Of a DNA stretch of 51,002 bases, positions 20,922 through 32,736 are shown piece by piece; position 1 is the stretch's first letter, and each line of letters begins with the position of its first letter. This stretch comes from Anthoceros angustus (Eukaryota > Streptophyta > Anthocerotopsida > Anthocerotales > Anthocerotaceae), in assembly GCA_010909165.1 (NCBI GenBank), contig VJWM01000340.1, positions 1 through 51,002 on the forward strand. Reading direction: 5' to 3'. A program made the translations under genes and the position numbers. The notes under the pieces were generated by a model, which saw only the letters and a list, made by a program, of their open reading frames with translations, was not told where the DNA came from and ran no database searches.

Positions 20922-23761
20922 TAGAATCGGTATGAAATGTTTAAGTACAACACGCGCTGTCCACGGATGCTGCTGTACGTCAAATCTTCAGTATCGTAAC
21001 TGCGGCTATTGTTCAGATCCTGGTAAATCGTAATTCCTGTTTCAGTGAGGTTATTCGCGCCGACCGCCACCAGTAACCTGGATTTGAACATGGGTTGTAC
21101 CAGCTGCAGATGCAGGATCAGCATGCCCTTGCCAAAAATCAGCAGTGTTGCTGACCGCATAGAGCTTGTCGCCTGCAGTTGTATACACCAGCGACAACCG
21201 CGGCCAGTTTTCCATTGTATTCGAGTGATGCATGGTAAGCAAACCTGGTGGTGCCAGACAGCCGGTGTTCGTGCAGGGCTGGTTCGACTTTTGATGGAAC
21301 CGGAGCTTACCCGGCTGTTGCCGATGCTGCCGGACAGTGCCAGCTTCCAACCATTCATCCAGCTGTCGCTCTTCGGAAACACTTTGCTTTGCAACATGCC
21401 CGACAATCCATATGCTTCGCCTGCTGGCATGTTGATGGGTGCACGCGACAGGTTACCGGTACTGCCGGTATGGTTTTCCACGATGTATTCAATGGGCAGG
21501 TACAACTTTTTGTAAAAGCACCCACCGTGAACATACCGCCGCTTTTGTTATCCCACCTCGCATCAAATACGTAATTGTCGACCAGTGTGGCATCAAGCAA
21601 CGGATTACCTGTTTCAACGGTAAACGTCAAAGGATTGTAATACGAAAAGCCGGACAACTCCCGGTTCAACGGCCGGTTGATGGAACGGAAAAATCCGGCA
21701 GACAGTGTCAGTGGTTTCAGCAACCTATAACCGAGCCGAACATGCGGCAACAGATCCGTTCTGTTGATGTATGTATTTTCTGTCAGTGCGACCTCGTCTG
21801 GCCTCGCAAATTCGTCGAAGTAATGGTATTCGATGGCATTGACCAGCTGATTGGACGTTTCGAGTCTGGCACCACCTTCCACCTGCAACTTCGGCGTAAC
21901 CGAAAGCTGCCAGTTCAGGTATCCCGCCCGTTGTTCCGGGATCCGCCAAAATTGCCCATATTGTCGGCATGCAGGTCAGAAGCAGTAAAGAAACCGGAAG
22001 CGTTTACCTGTTTGGAATAAAAAGGCGTCATGGTGAGTCCGCCGGGATAATAACGGTACTGCGCGACGAGCTCCTGGATGGGATAAAACCCATTGCCCGA
22101 TAACAGGAGCAGGTCGGCATGGAAGAAAACTGATTGGCGATCATCTGCACACCGCCCGACACGAGCGACTGCCGCATGAAAACCGTAAGCGGAAACAGGT
22201 CCATTTTAACCACCAGGTTTCTGTCGCGGTACTGTTGGAAAAAACAGGACGAGTTAGTGAATATGGCGTTCAGGTTCTGGTCGAGCTGTGCGGAACCGAC
22301 ATTTCGATCGGGTGGCGGTTGTGTTTGTGCAGTGGCCAGCGCAAAGCGACCATTGCCTGGAATTTCTTCGCGCAATAGATAAGACTGCTGATCGGGTATT
22401 TCCATCAGCTGGTCGTTTATACAGGGCCGACCAATGGAGGAGAACAGGTTGCCCTTTCCCAAACTGGTGTTGCCCTGACGCCATCACACCCCAGTTTCTT
22501 GTCCGCGTAAATTTGGATACGATACCGGTGGTTGCGAGGCTGTCTTCATCAGGTTTATGAAGACTGTCGCGCTGGACGCGCTGGCTATTGTAAGCGTTGC
22601 CATAAAATGACAGCAAAGAAAATTTGTTGTTGCGATAAGCAAGTCCGCCTTTCATCTGCATCCCACCGACCGGTTGACACATGGTATCGGTCGCTGGACC
22701 AGGAAGCAGAACCTGTTTTTGCTTCTCCTTGCTGGATCAGTTCATTGCTCTGTTGTCTGAAGGCTGCATATCCGGCGAGCGCGCCTTTCTTCCACATTTT
22801 TCGCCGGGCAATTTCCAGATGAATGGCAGAACCGGGTCTTACTGTTCTGCTGTCCGGAGCCAGGTTATTGTTGAGTTTTCTGAGGTAATCTGCCTGCACC
22901 TGCGGGTTGTATTTCGTAAAATCATACCTCGACGTCGTCGACGGAAAATCTGCAGGCAGGCTACGCGCAGCATCCCTGAAACCAATGTTCCATTATGGCC
23001 AAAGGATTTCCCTGAAATGACTTACCGGTACTTCCTTCCAACCATTGTGCACCAATCCCGACGGAAAAAACTGTTTTGGCGGGAATGTCAATGAGGTCAA
23101 GAACGAGGTTGCCTCCCACCAGATCACCATAACTCTTTCCTTTATCCTGAAAGGTTTGTACCTGTGCAAGTTTTACGATCGATTGCGGCAAACTGTTTAC
23201 CAGGCCCCGAGTTCCGGTGACACGGTTGCCGGCATCACCATACCATCCACTTCAATCTGCGTGTATCGGCCCTGAAACAAACCGATGCCGCTGTATTGCA
23301 TCGACTGATCTGCCGAAGAAATTCCTTCGCTACCGGCACGAAAAGAACTTTCGTTGAGCTGCATCTATAGCTACTGCTTCGTTGTTGCTGCCGGGATGCG
23401 TGGAAAAAAATGGCGTGATGCCATGCTGCCCAGCGGGCGCCTGCACAGAATCCGACAGGTACAATTGCAGAAACCTGCTTTCTCCGGGATAAACAGTTAA
23501 GGAGATGCTGTCGCTTGTATAGCCATTACGTCCATAACGTAGCAGTTGCTTTCCGCTGCTTGTAACGACGGAGAATTTTCCTTCTGCATCGGTAAACACT
23601 ATGATTTCTTTAACAGCAACCTGCACTTGCGTCACGGATTTCCGAACGACTTATCCATCACCCTGCCCTGTATAACCACGTCTCTTTGTTGAGAGATGGA
23701 AGGCAATGTGTGTAATAATAAAGAAAATTGCAACTGAATATTGTTGCTGAGAAGACAGCAT
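20921..23761 (-). CDS. TonB-dependent receptor R1
   Basis: Start MLSSQQQYSVAIFFIITHIA, a signal peptide. Then RDVVIQGRVMDKSFGN and FTDAEGKFSVVTSSGKQLL, a carboxypeptidase-regulatory-like domain, with GESRFLQLYLSDSVQAP. Plug: GISSADQSMQYSGIGLFQGR, TQIEVDGMVMPATVSPELGA, WVNSLPQSIVKLAQVQTFQD and KSYGDLVGGNLVLDLIDIP. Barrel: LVNAIEYHYFDEFARPDEVA, LPHVRLGYRLLKPLTLSAGF and PLNRELSGFSYYNPLTFTVE. End: RGQRVLYLNISYRF. About 945 residues. First gene of the receptor operon; a Bacteroidota-type promoter precedes it. R1 and R2 are not close copies of each other. Confidence 0.88.
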
Positions 23762-23776
23762 CGAACTAACTTTCGT

Positions 23777-23807
23777 CAAAGCTATTTAGATATTACATAC
23801 GGCAAAA
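23777..23807 (-). promoter_or_regulatory. Candidate sigma-ABfr-type promoter of the receptor operon
   Basis: On the minus strand TTTTG (23803-23807) is followed, after 18 bases, by TAGCTTTG (23777-23784), matching the Bacteroidota TTTG / TAnnTTTG consensus and spacing. Transcription would start about 10 bases before the only ATG of R1, giving a very short leader. Confidence 0.45.
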
Positions 23808-23846
23808 CATTAATAAACCATTACCATATTGTTTCTAAATAAATGC

Positions 23847-24833
23847 TCAATCGTTCAACAGCAAAATGCACGTTCAACTATGGGATCAATACCATTTGAT
23901 TCATCGATGAGCGACATAGTAACAGGGACGTCAGCCGGTATACCGGCATCAACCGATTCTTTTCCGGGCGATAGCGTAAGGCTGGAAGAATAACGCAATG
24001 ACCATCCATTCAACAAAACGTATTCGGCTGGAAAACTACCACCACCACCGGTCTGGTCACCCACCTTCAACAGACCAGGCACCTGATTCAGCATCAGCAC
24101 AAAATCATTGCAAGCACTGAAGCACTTTCTATTGGTCAGCAACGCAATAGGTTGCGCATAGTGCCCAGGCAAAACATCGAGATAATAGGGTTGCAGTGCA
24201 GACAATTCGTCGTGGCCAGCGCCAGTTTTGAAACGCTCGTATCTCACCAGATAGCGTTCCGTACCGAATGCGGCAGCGAGGTTGCGCGCATACTCAGTTG
24301 CCCCATAATTATCCCGAACATCTATAATAAGTCCCTTTGTTTCAGCCGTAACTCAATAATTGTTGTACATCTGCAACCGTTATGGGCGATAAAAACTACT
24401 GGTACAGGTAACCAATGCCGTTTTGTTTTTACTAGCAGCGGACCAATCCAGATATGATCGTCGCCCCAGTAATGCTCGCGCAAAACAGTTTTACTGAAAT
24501 TTTTAGGAAAGGCGGAATAGAAGTTGTCATAGGTAGATGTATCGGTCGGACTGATTAGCGTAACGTGCCCGTCTTTTAATTCAACCAACATGTCTGACAA
24601 AGCGCGGAAAAGTCATTCTCCGAATTGGCAGCCAATGCTTTGTCCGATGCTGCTGAGCAATCGCCTGCCAGTCAGGTCTTTCACGGAAAATAACGCGTAG
24701 CGTTCATCAATAGTCTTCACCACTTCGTCAAAACAGCTTCCTGCCTGGCTGCAGGCACATTGCGGTCCAATATTTTCTCACACGAGGTCAAAAGCAACAC
24801 AGCACCCATACACCAAAGAATAATCCTACGCAT
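23847..24833 (-). CDS. S41-family (C-terminal-processing-like) serine peptidase
   Basis: Start MRRIILW and the signal MGAVLLLTSCEKIL with a lipobox Cys. Helical part: DEVVKTIDERYALFSVK. Then KDGHVTLISPTDTSTYDNFY, IDVRDNYGATEYA, AQPIALLTNRKCFSACNDFV with the nucleophile serine, VGDQTGGGGSFPAEYVL, LSPGKESVDAGIPADVPV and the end DPIVERA. About 325 residues, slightly short; a PDZ domain is not evident. These are cell-envelope peptidases. The OMP stop upstream overlaps its start by about 8 bp, so the two form one unit. It sits just before the receptor operon on the same strand, with 85 bp between. Confidence 0.85.
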
Positions 24834-25503
24834 GTGCTGGGTGATATTGAAAGAATAGATTTAGTTGATGCGAAACCACTGTTGCTGCCGTGAAACCCTT
24901 GTTTTCCATCCACATCCAGTTGTATTGAGCACCAGCCCGGACCGAATTCCCCAGCTGACGCCATATTCGTACTTCGCACCTGCCACTGCCGGTCAATAAC
25001 GGCGAGTCGCGCGAATGCGGCGCCTCCCAATGCCGGTTTTCCGACAGCACCGTTGCTGCAAAATGCGCACCGGCAACCATTTTATCGAATAAAACCGGAT
25101 TTGCATTGATCTTATCCGTATACTACAAACTTACGTTCACCTCCAGCACCGTAAATGCCCAGCCCCAGCGTAAAGCGATCGCCATCTATTATACGATACG
25201 CTATCGAAAGATCTGCTGTCAGTGACTGATAAGTTCCCGACAGACTCACCGAACTGCTGTTCGCCAATTCCGCCGAACATCATAGTGGATTGAACGCGAC
25301 ATCGAGGCCGGTCGATGCTGATGCTGGCAGCAAACCCAGTACCGAATCCTACACCTGTGATGGCCATCTGCGTGGATGGATAATCGCGCAGCTGCACATA
25401 ATTATCCCACCTTGCAGTTCAACCTGAAGACGGGTGATTGCTGTGCCATAACAAGCACAGAACTGATCATCGCCATTAAAAAGGATCGGTTTGAGGCAGA
25501 CAT
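24826..25503 (-). CDS. Small outer-membrane beta-barrel protein
   Basis: Start MSASNRSFLMAMISSVLVMA, a signal peptide. Then ITGVGFGTGFAASISIDRP, ESVGNLSVTDSRSFDSVSYR, DRFTLGLGIYGAGG, FDKMVAGAHFAATVL and SVRAGAQYNWMWMENKGFTA, ending HQLNLFFQYHPAHA. The alternation of Gly/aromatic strands fits an 8-10 strand barrel. About 220 residues. It is coupled to the S41 peptidase gene. It is divergent from the glycosyltransferase at 25652, with a 148-bp shared upstream region. Family not recognised. Confidence 0.6.
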
Positions 25504-25651
25504 CTGTAAAATTGTGACCAAAACTAGCGTGCCGATCAACGAAAAAACGAGAGCATACAAAGGTAACAATGAGTTAACAGTAAGTTAAACGTATTGCGTG
25601 AAATTTCGCCCAAATTGACATCTCAATCACCTCAATTTACGGTAAGCAACT

Positions 25652-26775
25652 ATGCGAAGAGTGGCACTGAACGGATCTATGTTAGACGAACATCCAACTG
25701 GTGTTGGTGTGTGCAACTTCAGGTCATTAATCACCTGGTGCGCCTGTATCGGAATTCCACCGATGCATCGGTAACCGTATTTACACCAACAGTGTCGAAC
25801 CCTGCCGACGATGCACAGGTGCGCAAACTGCCTGCCATTCTGCAATCGTCGAGGTATGGAAAATTTGCGGCTGCAGCAACTTGGCTGGAACATCATCTGT
25901 TACCCATTTGTTGGGAAAGATTATGCTGTAGCACGGTGAACCTCACCACACACGGGAATCTGTACGGCAATAACCAGATCCTAACCATACACGACTTGCT
26001 GTCGCTTCGCTTCGGAAACATCAGCCTTCACCAGCGTTTCTACTTCCGATGGATACTGCCCAGGATGGTCCAGCGTGCAAAAAAAAATCATTACTGTTTC
26101 CGAGACAACCAAAAGGACATCATCAGCTTCCTGGATTGTCCGGCGGAAAAATCGAAGTCGTTTACAATGGCTTTGACACGGATCATTTTTCCGGCTGAAT
26201 CTAGCACCACCATTTTGGACAAGTACGAACTCAGCAAATACCTGCTGGCGGTAGGGCCTACATACACACAAAATTTCCACCTGCTGCTGAAGGCTTTTCA
26301 GTTATTGCCGGAAGGAAAAAAAACAACACCATTGGTCATCATCGGTGGTTTCGAACCATATAAAAATGAGCTCCGTGGTTATTGCAACCAGCATGGGCTC
26401 AACGCAGATGTACATTTTCTGGGTTATGTGCCGCTGGCCGATCTTCCACAGTTGTATCGAGAAGCGATGTTCTGGTGTATCCCAGCCTTTATGAAGGTTT
26501 GGCGTGCCGCCACTGGAGGCGATGGCCTGTGGTTGTCGGTCGTATGTCTGATAGCTCATCTCTGCCTGAAGTATGCGGAAAGGCCGCCCTGTATTTTGAT
26601 CCCATGAATGAACGGGCGCTGTCTGAGAAAATGCTTCAGCTCCTGCAGATCCCGAACAGCGCGCATCCATGAAACAAAGGGCATTGAACAATCATCCAAT
26701 TTTTCCTGGGAAAAGACAGCCACCAAAATCAAAGACATCGTAGACCGACAATTAAGATTACCAGACTATGTATGA
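25652..26775 (+). CDS. GT4-family (GT-B fold) glycosyltransferase
   Basis: Start MRRVALNGSMLDEHPTGVGV, the usual N-terminal loop with GxG before the first helix. Then LYGNNQILTIHDLLSLRFG, the acceptor-side block, and KYLLAVGPTY, PLVIIGGFEPYKNELRGY, ADVHFLGYVPLADLPQLYRE. The C-terminal nucleotide-binding block is VLVYPSLYEGL, and across slips PLEAM, PVVVGRMSDSSSLPEVCG, KAALYFDP. About 370 residues. First gene of a plus-strand run of six; its TGA overlaps the next ATG by 8 bases. Transfers a sugar to the growing glycan; donor unknown. Confidence 0.88.
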
Positions 26776-27662
26776 TATTACCTGTTCGATAGTTGTGTAC
26801 AACCATGCGTGGGCAGACGTCAAACCAACGATTCTGTCTTTTGTAAGTTGTTATTTTCTCCGGGTCAAACTCTACCTGATCGACAATTCCACCACCGACA
26901 AACTGCGGTACCAGATCGATCATCCGTCGGTAGAATACATTTTCACGGGAAAAAATATTGGTTTTGGTGCGGCGCACAATATCGCCATCAAAAGGTCCAC
27001 CCCATTTCCCGGTACCACCTGGTGCTGAATCCGGATGTCGAATTCAATCCGCAGATCCTGGTCAGCATCAAGAACTTCATGGAAAACGTCCCGACATCGG
27101 GCTGGTAATGCCGAAAGTATTGTACCGGGATGGAGAACTGCAATACCTCTGTAAGCGACTGCCTTCTCCCGGAGACCTGTTCCTGCGCCGCTTCATTCTC
27201 CCAGTTCAAGACCCTCCTGAAAAGCAGATGGACAAATACGAACTGAAGGACAAGGATTACAACAGCATCATGGACATCCCCAACCTCAGCGGATGCTTCA
27301 TGTTCCTGCGACTGAATGTACTGGAAAAAGCCGGTTACTTCGACGAGCAATATTTCCTGTACCTAGAAGACACCGACTTGGTGCGGCGCATCGGTTCAGT
27401 ATCTCGCACTGTCTATTATCCGCGGTTAGTATTGTACACCATTATGGAAAAGAGTCGTATAAAAATACGGACTGATGATACACCACGTGCAATCGGCAAA
27501 TATTTCAACAAATGGGGCTGGTTCAATGACAGCATCCGGCTGAGTGCCAACAGCAATATCAGCGCCCCGGTCAACATCACGGCCAAAGCCTTACCTGCCG
27601 TGCCATACCAGGAAAACGCCATTCCGCGAAAGGTGAAAACTGTCGAAACACACTTAAACTGA
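26768..27662 (+). CDS. GT2-family glycosyltransferase
   Basis: Start MYDITCSIVVYNHAWADVKP, then LYLIDNSTTDKLR, VEYIFTGKNIGFGAAHNIAI, and HLVLNPDVEFNPQILVSI with the NPDV metal-binding turn. Then IGLVMPKVLYRDGELQYLCK and DIPNLSGCFMFLRLNVLEKA, followed by YFDEQYFLYLEDTDLVRRI, the catalytic ED motif of rhamnosyltransferase-like enzymes, and KYFNKWGWF. About 295 residues. Two slips in the last third make the final 30 residues uncertain. Confidence 0.87.
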
Positions 27663-27667
27663 TTGTT

Positions 27668-28652
27668 GTGAAACGAGCAGAGGCATTTCCGTGATCATTT
27701 GCTGCTACAACAGCAACCGCATTACCAAGACGCTGAAAGCGCTAGCGAGGCAGGTGGTGCCCGGCAATATCCCTATGAAGTGATCCTGGTCAACAACAAA
27801 TGCACCGATGACACCGTTGACACCGCCGCCAATGCATGGTATTCACTCGATACCCCAGTTCCCCTGCTGATTGCGAACGAACCGAAAGCCGGACTGAGCT
27901 ATGCGCGGCTTAAAGGAATCGAGGCCTCATCTTATAGTGTTATCGTTTTCTGCGACGATGACAATGAATTTTTCCCGGACTACCTGAACGAAGCTTTTGT
28001 AGCCTAGAGGCAAACCCACAAGTTGCTGCCGTTGGCGGAAGAATTCCATTTTCGACGAAACCAAACCTCCTGGTTCGCCAACTACCAGGAGGCGTATGCC
28101 GTCGGCAAACAGGACATCGGCATGGAAAGCGGTGTTCTCCTTCCAATTGTACGGCGCGGGTATGGCTATCCGGAAAGACGCCTTTCTTCAGTTGCAACGC
28201 AGCGGCTACAAAACGGTAATGGAAGACCGAAAGGCCTGGAACTTTCCTCGTCTGGGGATACTGAACTTACGAATATCCTGGTGTTGATGGGTTACCCTGC
28301 AGTACAACGGCAAAATGCTATTCTACCATCACCTGCCCAAGGAAAGAATGACCGATGCTTACCTGCTCCGGTTGTTCACGGCATTTGGCAAAGACGGCCC
28401 TATGCGCAATCTGATGTATGCCCACCTGACCAAACGAAAACATTTTAAGCTGATCCGTAACTGGAACATCCATTTCCTGCTGGCGGTGGTCCGTTTGGTT
28501 AAATATTACATCACACCACCCAAACCCGGTGGCCGGAAAATATACAGGAATGGTCGATGGCCTACTGCCGATCGCTCCTTCAGTTGAAAGGCTCGTATAA
28601 GAACATGGACAAAAAGCTGGGTTCGTTGAAAACACCAATCCCCTGCCCATGA
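27668..28652 (+). CDS. GT2-family glycosyltransferase
   Basis: Probable GTG start at 27668, then RGISVIICCYNSNRITKTLK, PYEVILVNNKCTDDT, PKAGLSYARLKGIE and VIVFCDDDNEFFPDYLNEA with the DDD metal site. Then VAAVGGRIPF, YGAGMAIRKDAFLQLQRSGY, LSSSGDTELTNILVLMGY with a GDTE active-site motif, and LFYHHLPKERMTDAYL. The C-terminal helices end PIPCP. About 325 residues. The stop overlaps the next start as ATGA. Confidence 0.87.
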
Positions 28653-29663
28653 AGAAATTTTACATTTCTCATTTCGATGATCATTCGGGTATTTCCAAAT
28701 ACTCGAATGATTTCTATCACCTGGTGCTCAAGCCCAAAAATATCATTTCAGGAAAGTACGTTGGAATTGAGTCAGGTGATGTCTGAAATAAGCTCGCAAG
28801 ACCAGTGCATATCGAAATTGGCATTTTCCAACACAACGAACTGAATATCCTGCTTGCTATGCTGAAAGCCGGTTACAAAAACATCACGGTTACGCTTCAC
28901 GACGCACCCCTCATAAAGTATCCATCTGTCGATTTCAACCAACCGGTATTGCGCAACTTGTCGAAACTGCTGGACCTATACGTTACACGGCACCGTGCTT
29001 CCCGGATCATGGCAAGGCAGTTGCAGCGGATTTTCATCATGTCCAGAACCGGTATCCTCGCTTCTCCAGGCTGTTCAACACAGACAATATCTATTACCTG
29101 CCGCACATCGTTGATCCAGAAGAAATTGTCGTCCCTACACTGACTTCAGACAGGCTCATCTATTTCGGATTCATCGGAAAAACAAGAACACAGCTTATGC
29201 CCTTCAGCTACACCAGTATTTGCTCAGGAAAAACCCGCGCTTCATTTGTCGGTAGTAGGCGCGGCCATCGGCAACCAAGATTACTACAATAGTCTGAAAA
29301 AGAATTCACCGTCAACGTAGATTTTACCGGATTTCTCAATGAAAACGAATTGTCAGACCGCTTTATCAAAACGACGGTAAGCCTGCTCCCTTTCCAGGAC
29401 TACAAAATTATGTACCGATCAGTGGAAGCGCACTGTACAGTATGAAAAAGGAAACATCGTTTCGCTTCACGGGTCAACGCATTGCCCGACCTGATCCAGG
29501 AAAAAGAACGGCTATTTCCTGACCGGCGACCTGAAAAAGATGCCGTCAATATCTTGACTTGCTGCATGAGCCGGATCGTATCCGGCACATGCAGCAATCC
29601 ATCCGAAATTATCTGCTGGACAATCACCACCCATCTGTCGTCGCTAACTATTTAATGATGTAA
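28649..29663 (+). CDS. GT4-like glycosyltransferase
   Basis: Start MKKFYISHFDDHSGISKYSN, a typical opening where the substrate loop holds G-S-K. Then VHIEIGIFQHNELNILLAML, NITVTLHDAPLIKYP, TDNIYYLPHIVDPEEIV. Nucleotide-binding half: LIYFGFIGKNK, LQLHQYLLRKNP, LSVVGAAIGNQDYYNSL, VNVDFTGFLNENELSDRFI, VSLLPFQDYK, YPISGSALYSM. About 335 residues. It is coupled to its neighbours, 1 bp before the next gene. Confidence 0.83.
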
Positions 29664-29664
29664 G

Positions 29665-30588
29665 ATGTTATTCTCCGTACTCATCACGAATTACAACAAC
29701 AGCAGTTTTCTTCCGGAAGCCATCGACAGCGTTTTGGCGCAGACCTACGATGAATGGGAAATCATCCTGATCGATGATTGTTCTTACGACGGATTTGATT
29801 CGTGGGTGGCACCTTACCGGAGAAATGCGGATCAAAATCTAAGAACAGCAGGAACACCGGCTGCGGTGCGACAAAATACAAAACCACTTTGCTGGCATCA
29901 GGCGAGATCCTTGCTTTCTGGACGCCGATGACCGGCTGGCACCGACGGCACTGGAAGAAATGACAAACGCACACCGTCAATACGCCCATGTATCCATGGT
30001 TTACTCCACCCATTTTATCTGTGACGAAAAACTGGAACCACAGCGACAGGCAGAATATGTAAGGGCCATTCCAGCCAATAGTCAGTATTTATTACTCAAC
30101 GATGGGCGGGTGCATCATTTCGCCACTTTCAAAATGGACAAATACCGGCAAACGACCGGCATCAATCCCTACAACCAGAAAGCGGTGGATCAGGACCTGT
30201 ATTATAAACTGGAAGACGTGGGTGAATTGATACACATCGACAAACCTCTATTTTACCGGATACATGGCAACAGTATATCGAATGCCGGTCGGGAAAAAGA
30301 GGCGACGATCTATCATTTCAAGATCATCCTGGAATCCTGTCAGCGAAGGATCGCACTGCTTCGTTCTGCGGCCAGACCCGACCATGAACTGATCAGGCAA
30401 CTCACTGCGCGGTATTATAAAATTCTATTTATGTTGTCGTCAAGACAAGGTAACTGGCCAACTATGTTCAGCTCCTCTTCCGATTTGCGTTGTCGGGCGG
30501 TGCACCGAACATCGTCTCCTACCTGCTAAAATTACCGGGCGGCAGAATGAAAATATTGCGAAAGACATTTGACACCTATATAAAATAG
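29665..30588 (+). CDS. GT2-family glycosyltransferase
   Basis: Start MLFSVLITNYNNSSFLPEAI, DSVLAQTYDEWEIILIDDCS, then across slips a DADD-like turn (LDADDRLAP), MTNAHRQYAHVSMVYSTHFI, HFATFKMDKYRQTTGINPYN, QKAVDQDLYYKLEDVGELIH with the catalytic VDQD motif, and IDKPLFYRIHGNSIS. About 305 residues, ending KILRKTFDTYIK. Standard GT-A fold. Transfers a sugar in glycan assembly. Last glycosyltransferase of the plus-strand run. Confidence 0.88.
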
Positions 30589-30671
30589 ACATCAGATAAT
30601 TAATATTAATTTGACGACGATCACGCATTAACGTAATACTGTTGTAATAGTTTTAGGTTGCAACCGGACAT

Positions 30672-31838
30672 ATGTTATTACTTTCATTCTGTTTCCTACT
30701 TTCGTTTTTGGTCACCCATTTCGGCATTAGGAAAACCATATTCATTTCAGGAGAAAAAATCTTTTGATCTTCCTACCGAAGAGCGAAAAATCCACAAATA
30801 CATACGTGCCCAATTTGGGCGGGGTCATATTTGCAACTATTTTTTGTTTTCTCGCTGTTGTCGGGGACAGTGGGCCATTTGCTTGGGATTACCGTTTGTC
30901 ATCTGCGGCTTCGCCATCATTTTCTCCACCGGGTTAACCGATGACCTGATCGCCATCAATCCGCAGAACAAATTCGCCTGCCAGGTATGCGCTGCGTTTC
31001 TGTTGGCAGGCCAGCCAATATTCGTTTTTCCATGGCTTCGGTGTTCCCGGTTTGGAAACCATGCCTATTGGCTGAGTCTTTCTGTCAGTATTTTCTTTAC
31101 CTGATCGTGATCAATGCACTCAACCTGATCGATGGCATCAATTGGCTCGCCAGTTCGATCAGTCTGACAATCATCACTTTCTTTCTGTTGTACTTTCCGG
31201 CATACATGCGCACCAACTGTCACTCTTCTCTGCGGCCAACGCCGGTGCACTGGTTTGTTTTCTCTGGTACAACAAAACACCTGCCCGTATTTTCCTGGGA
31301 GATTCCGGGTCGATGTACCTCGGCGCTGTGCTGGCCCTAATGTGCATCGAAATGTCCAATTCTGCCGCCATCACACCTAAAGCAGGCATTTTACCATCAA
31401 ACCGGTTTCCTTGTTGTTTGCCTTGCTGGCAGTACCGGTAATGGATACCCTAAGAATCTTCGCCTTGCGGCTCCGCATGAAAAAATCACCCTTTCTCGCT
31501 GATAGAAATCACATCCATCACAGATTGCTGGATGGGTATTCACACATCCAGGCATCGCTGCTGCTCGCAGCATGCACGATGGCACTGACCATACTGACCC
31601 TGCTGTCGCCGCTCAGCGACGCCATTCAATGTTGTTTGTCTTTATTGACCGGCGGATTGTTGTATGTACTGGAATACCTGCACCAACGTAAAACAAGAGC
31701 TGTCGACATCGTGGCAACACCCTTCCCGAAGACTTACATCCCGTTGAAGAGCCCCGGATCATCCGCATTACGCACAGCCGGAAAGAGCTGAGCACACAGG
31801 CAACGGCTTCCTCCCTCGCAGACCTGGTTGAGCACTAG
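30672..31838 (+). CDS. Undecaprenyl-phosphate sugar-1-phosphate transferase, WecA/MraY family
   Basis: Multi-pass enzyme that starts glycan synthesis by loading a sugar-phosphate onto undecaprenyl phosphate. Visible: LPTEERKIHKYI, NLGGVIFATIFCFLAVVG, the metal-binding STGLTDDLIAINPQNKF, VINALNLIDGINWLAS (NxxNxxDGxxxL), ARIFLGDSGSMYLGAVLAL, and ADRNHIHHRLLD, the HIHH loop of the family. About ten hydrophobic segments. About 385 residues; the last stretch HSRKELSTQATASSLADLVE follows a slip near 31740. Its TAG stop lies within a CTAG that also holds the stop of the convergent gene. Confidence 0.93.
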
Positions 31839-32736
31839 GGAAACTGGTAATTTTCGGGCAACCTCTCCAGCCACCTCCAGGCGATGATGCGGCTGAAATA
31901 CAGGAAGTGCCGCCAATGAAAATATTTCGAAAAGGCAAAACGGAGATAAATGCGGCTGACCTCGGCATTCGACATGTTCAAGTCAAACATCCGCTGTAGT
32001 AGGTTCCTGATAGACGTCCAGTGTTGGTGAACGTAATCACGATAGGTTAAGTCCCTTACGGTGATCGGCAATTCATCGGCCCATTTGTCGCTGATGGCAA
32101 TGGCGCTGCTTAGCCAGTGACGATCGAAACTTCCTTCGGAAAATGGTGCAGCAACACATCGAAAACCACAGGCCTTCCAGCCTGCCTGGTTGACCTGTAT
32201 GCAAAGTCGATATCGTACCCATGGAAGCCCGGTAACGTTTCTTCATCGAAATGGCATTTTCCATAACCGCACCGCCGGACAGGCGATAAATACGCCATCC
32301 ACGCAGGCAACGGGTGTGCGAACAGGTGGCGGAGAACCGTATGAGGAGTTGGTGATGCGAACGGGTGGTTTGTCGCCGTTCTTGGCGTACTGTACAAGCG
32401 ACATTTCACTGCTGTAAATCAGCGAAGACCAGGAAGAAGGCACTTTACCTTTCGTATCGCCCCAGCAACACCTACCAGGCCCAGTTCGGGAACTGAAAAA
32501 ATGGGCCAGCAGGTTAATGCCCCAGTCCTTTGTTTCGAATTGCACGTCTTCGTGTAGGAAACAGACGACGTCGAATTTCGTGCGGGAAAAACCCAGGTTA
32601 TAGGCTGCACAGATGCCCATGGCTGCCTTGCTGTTGTCGATGGCAATAAGTTCAAATGGCACACCGATGCTGGCAGCGACATTGTCGTAATGCAGACAAC
32701 ATCTCAGCACTTCTGCCAGATTACCAGTGAAATCAT
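31835..32736 (-). CDS. Glycosyltransferase (GT-A, GT2-like)
   Basis: Start MISLVI at complement 32736 (a short stretch after it appears to be missing). Then GVPFELIAIDNSKAAMGICA, AYNLGFSRTKFDVVCFLHED with HED as metal site, LLAHFSVPELGLVGVAG, GVFIACPAV, CHFDEETLPGFHGYDIDFAY with the catalytic GYDID motif, VVFDVLLHHF. The C-terminal helices end YFSRIIAWRWLERLPENYQF. About 300 residues. Start and upstream stop overlap as ATGA. Confidence 0.8.
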
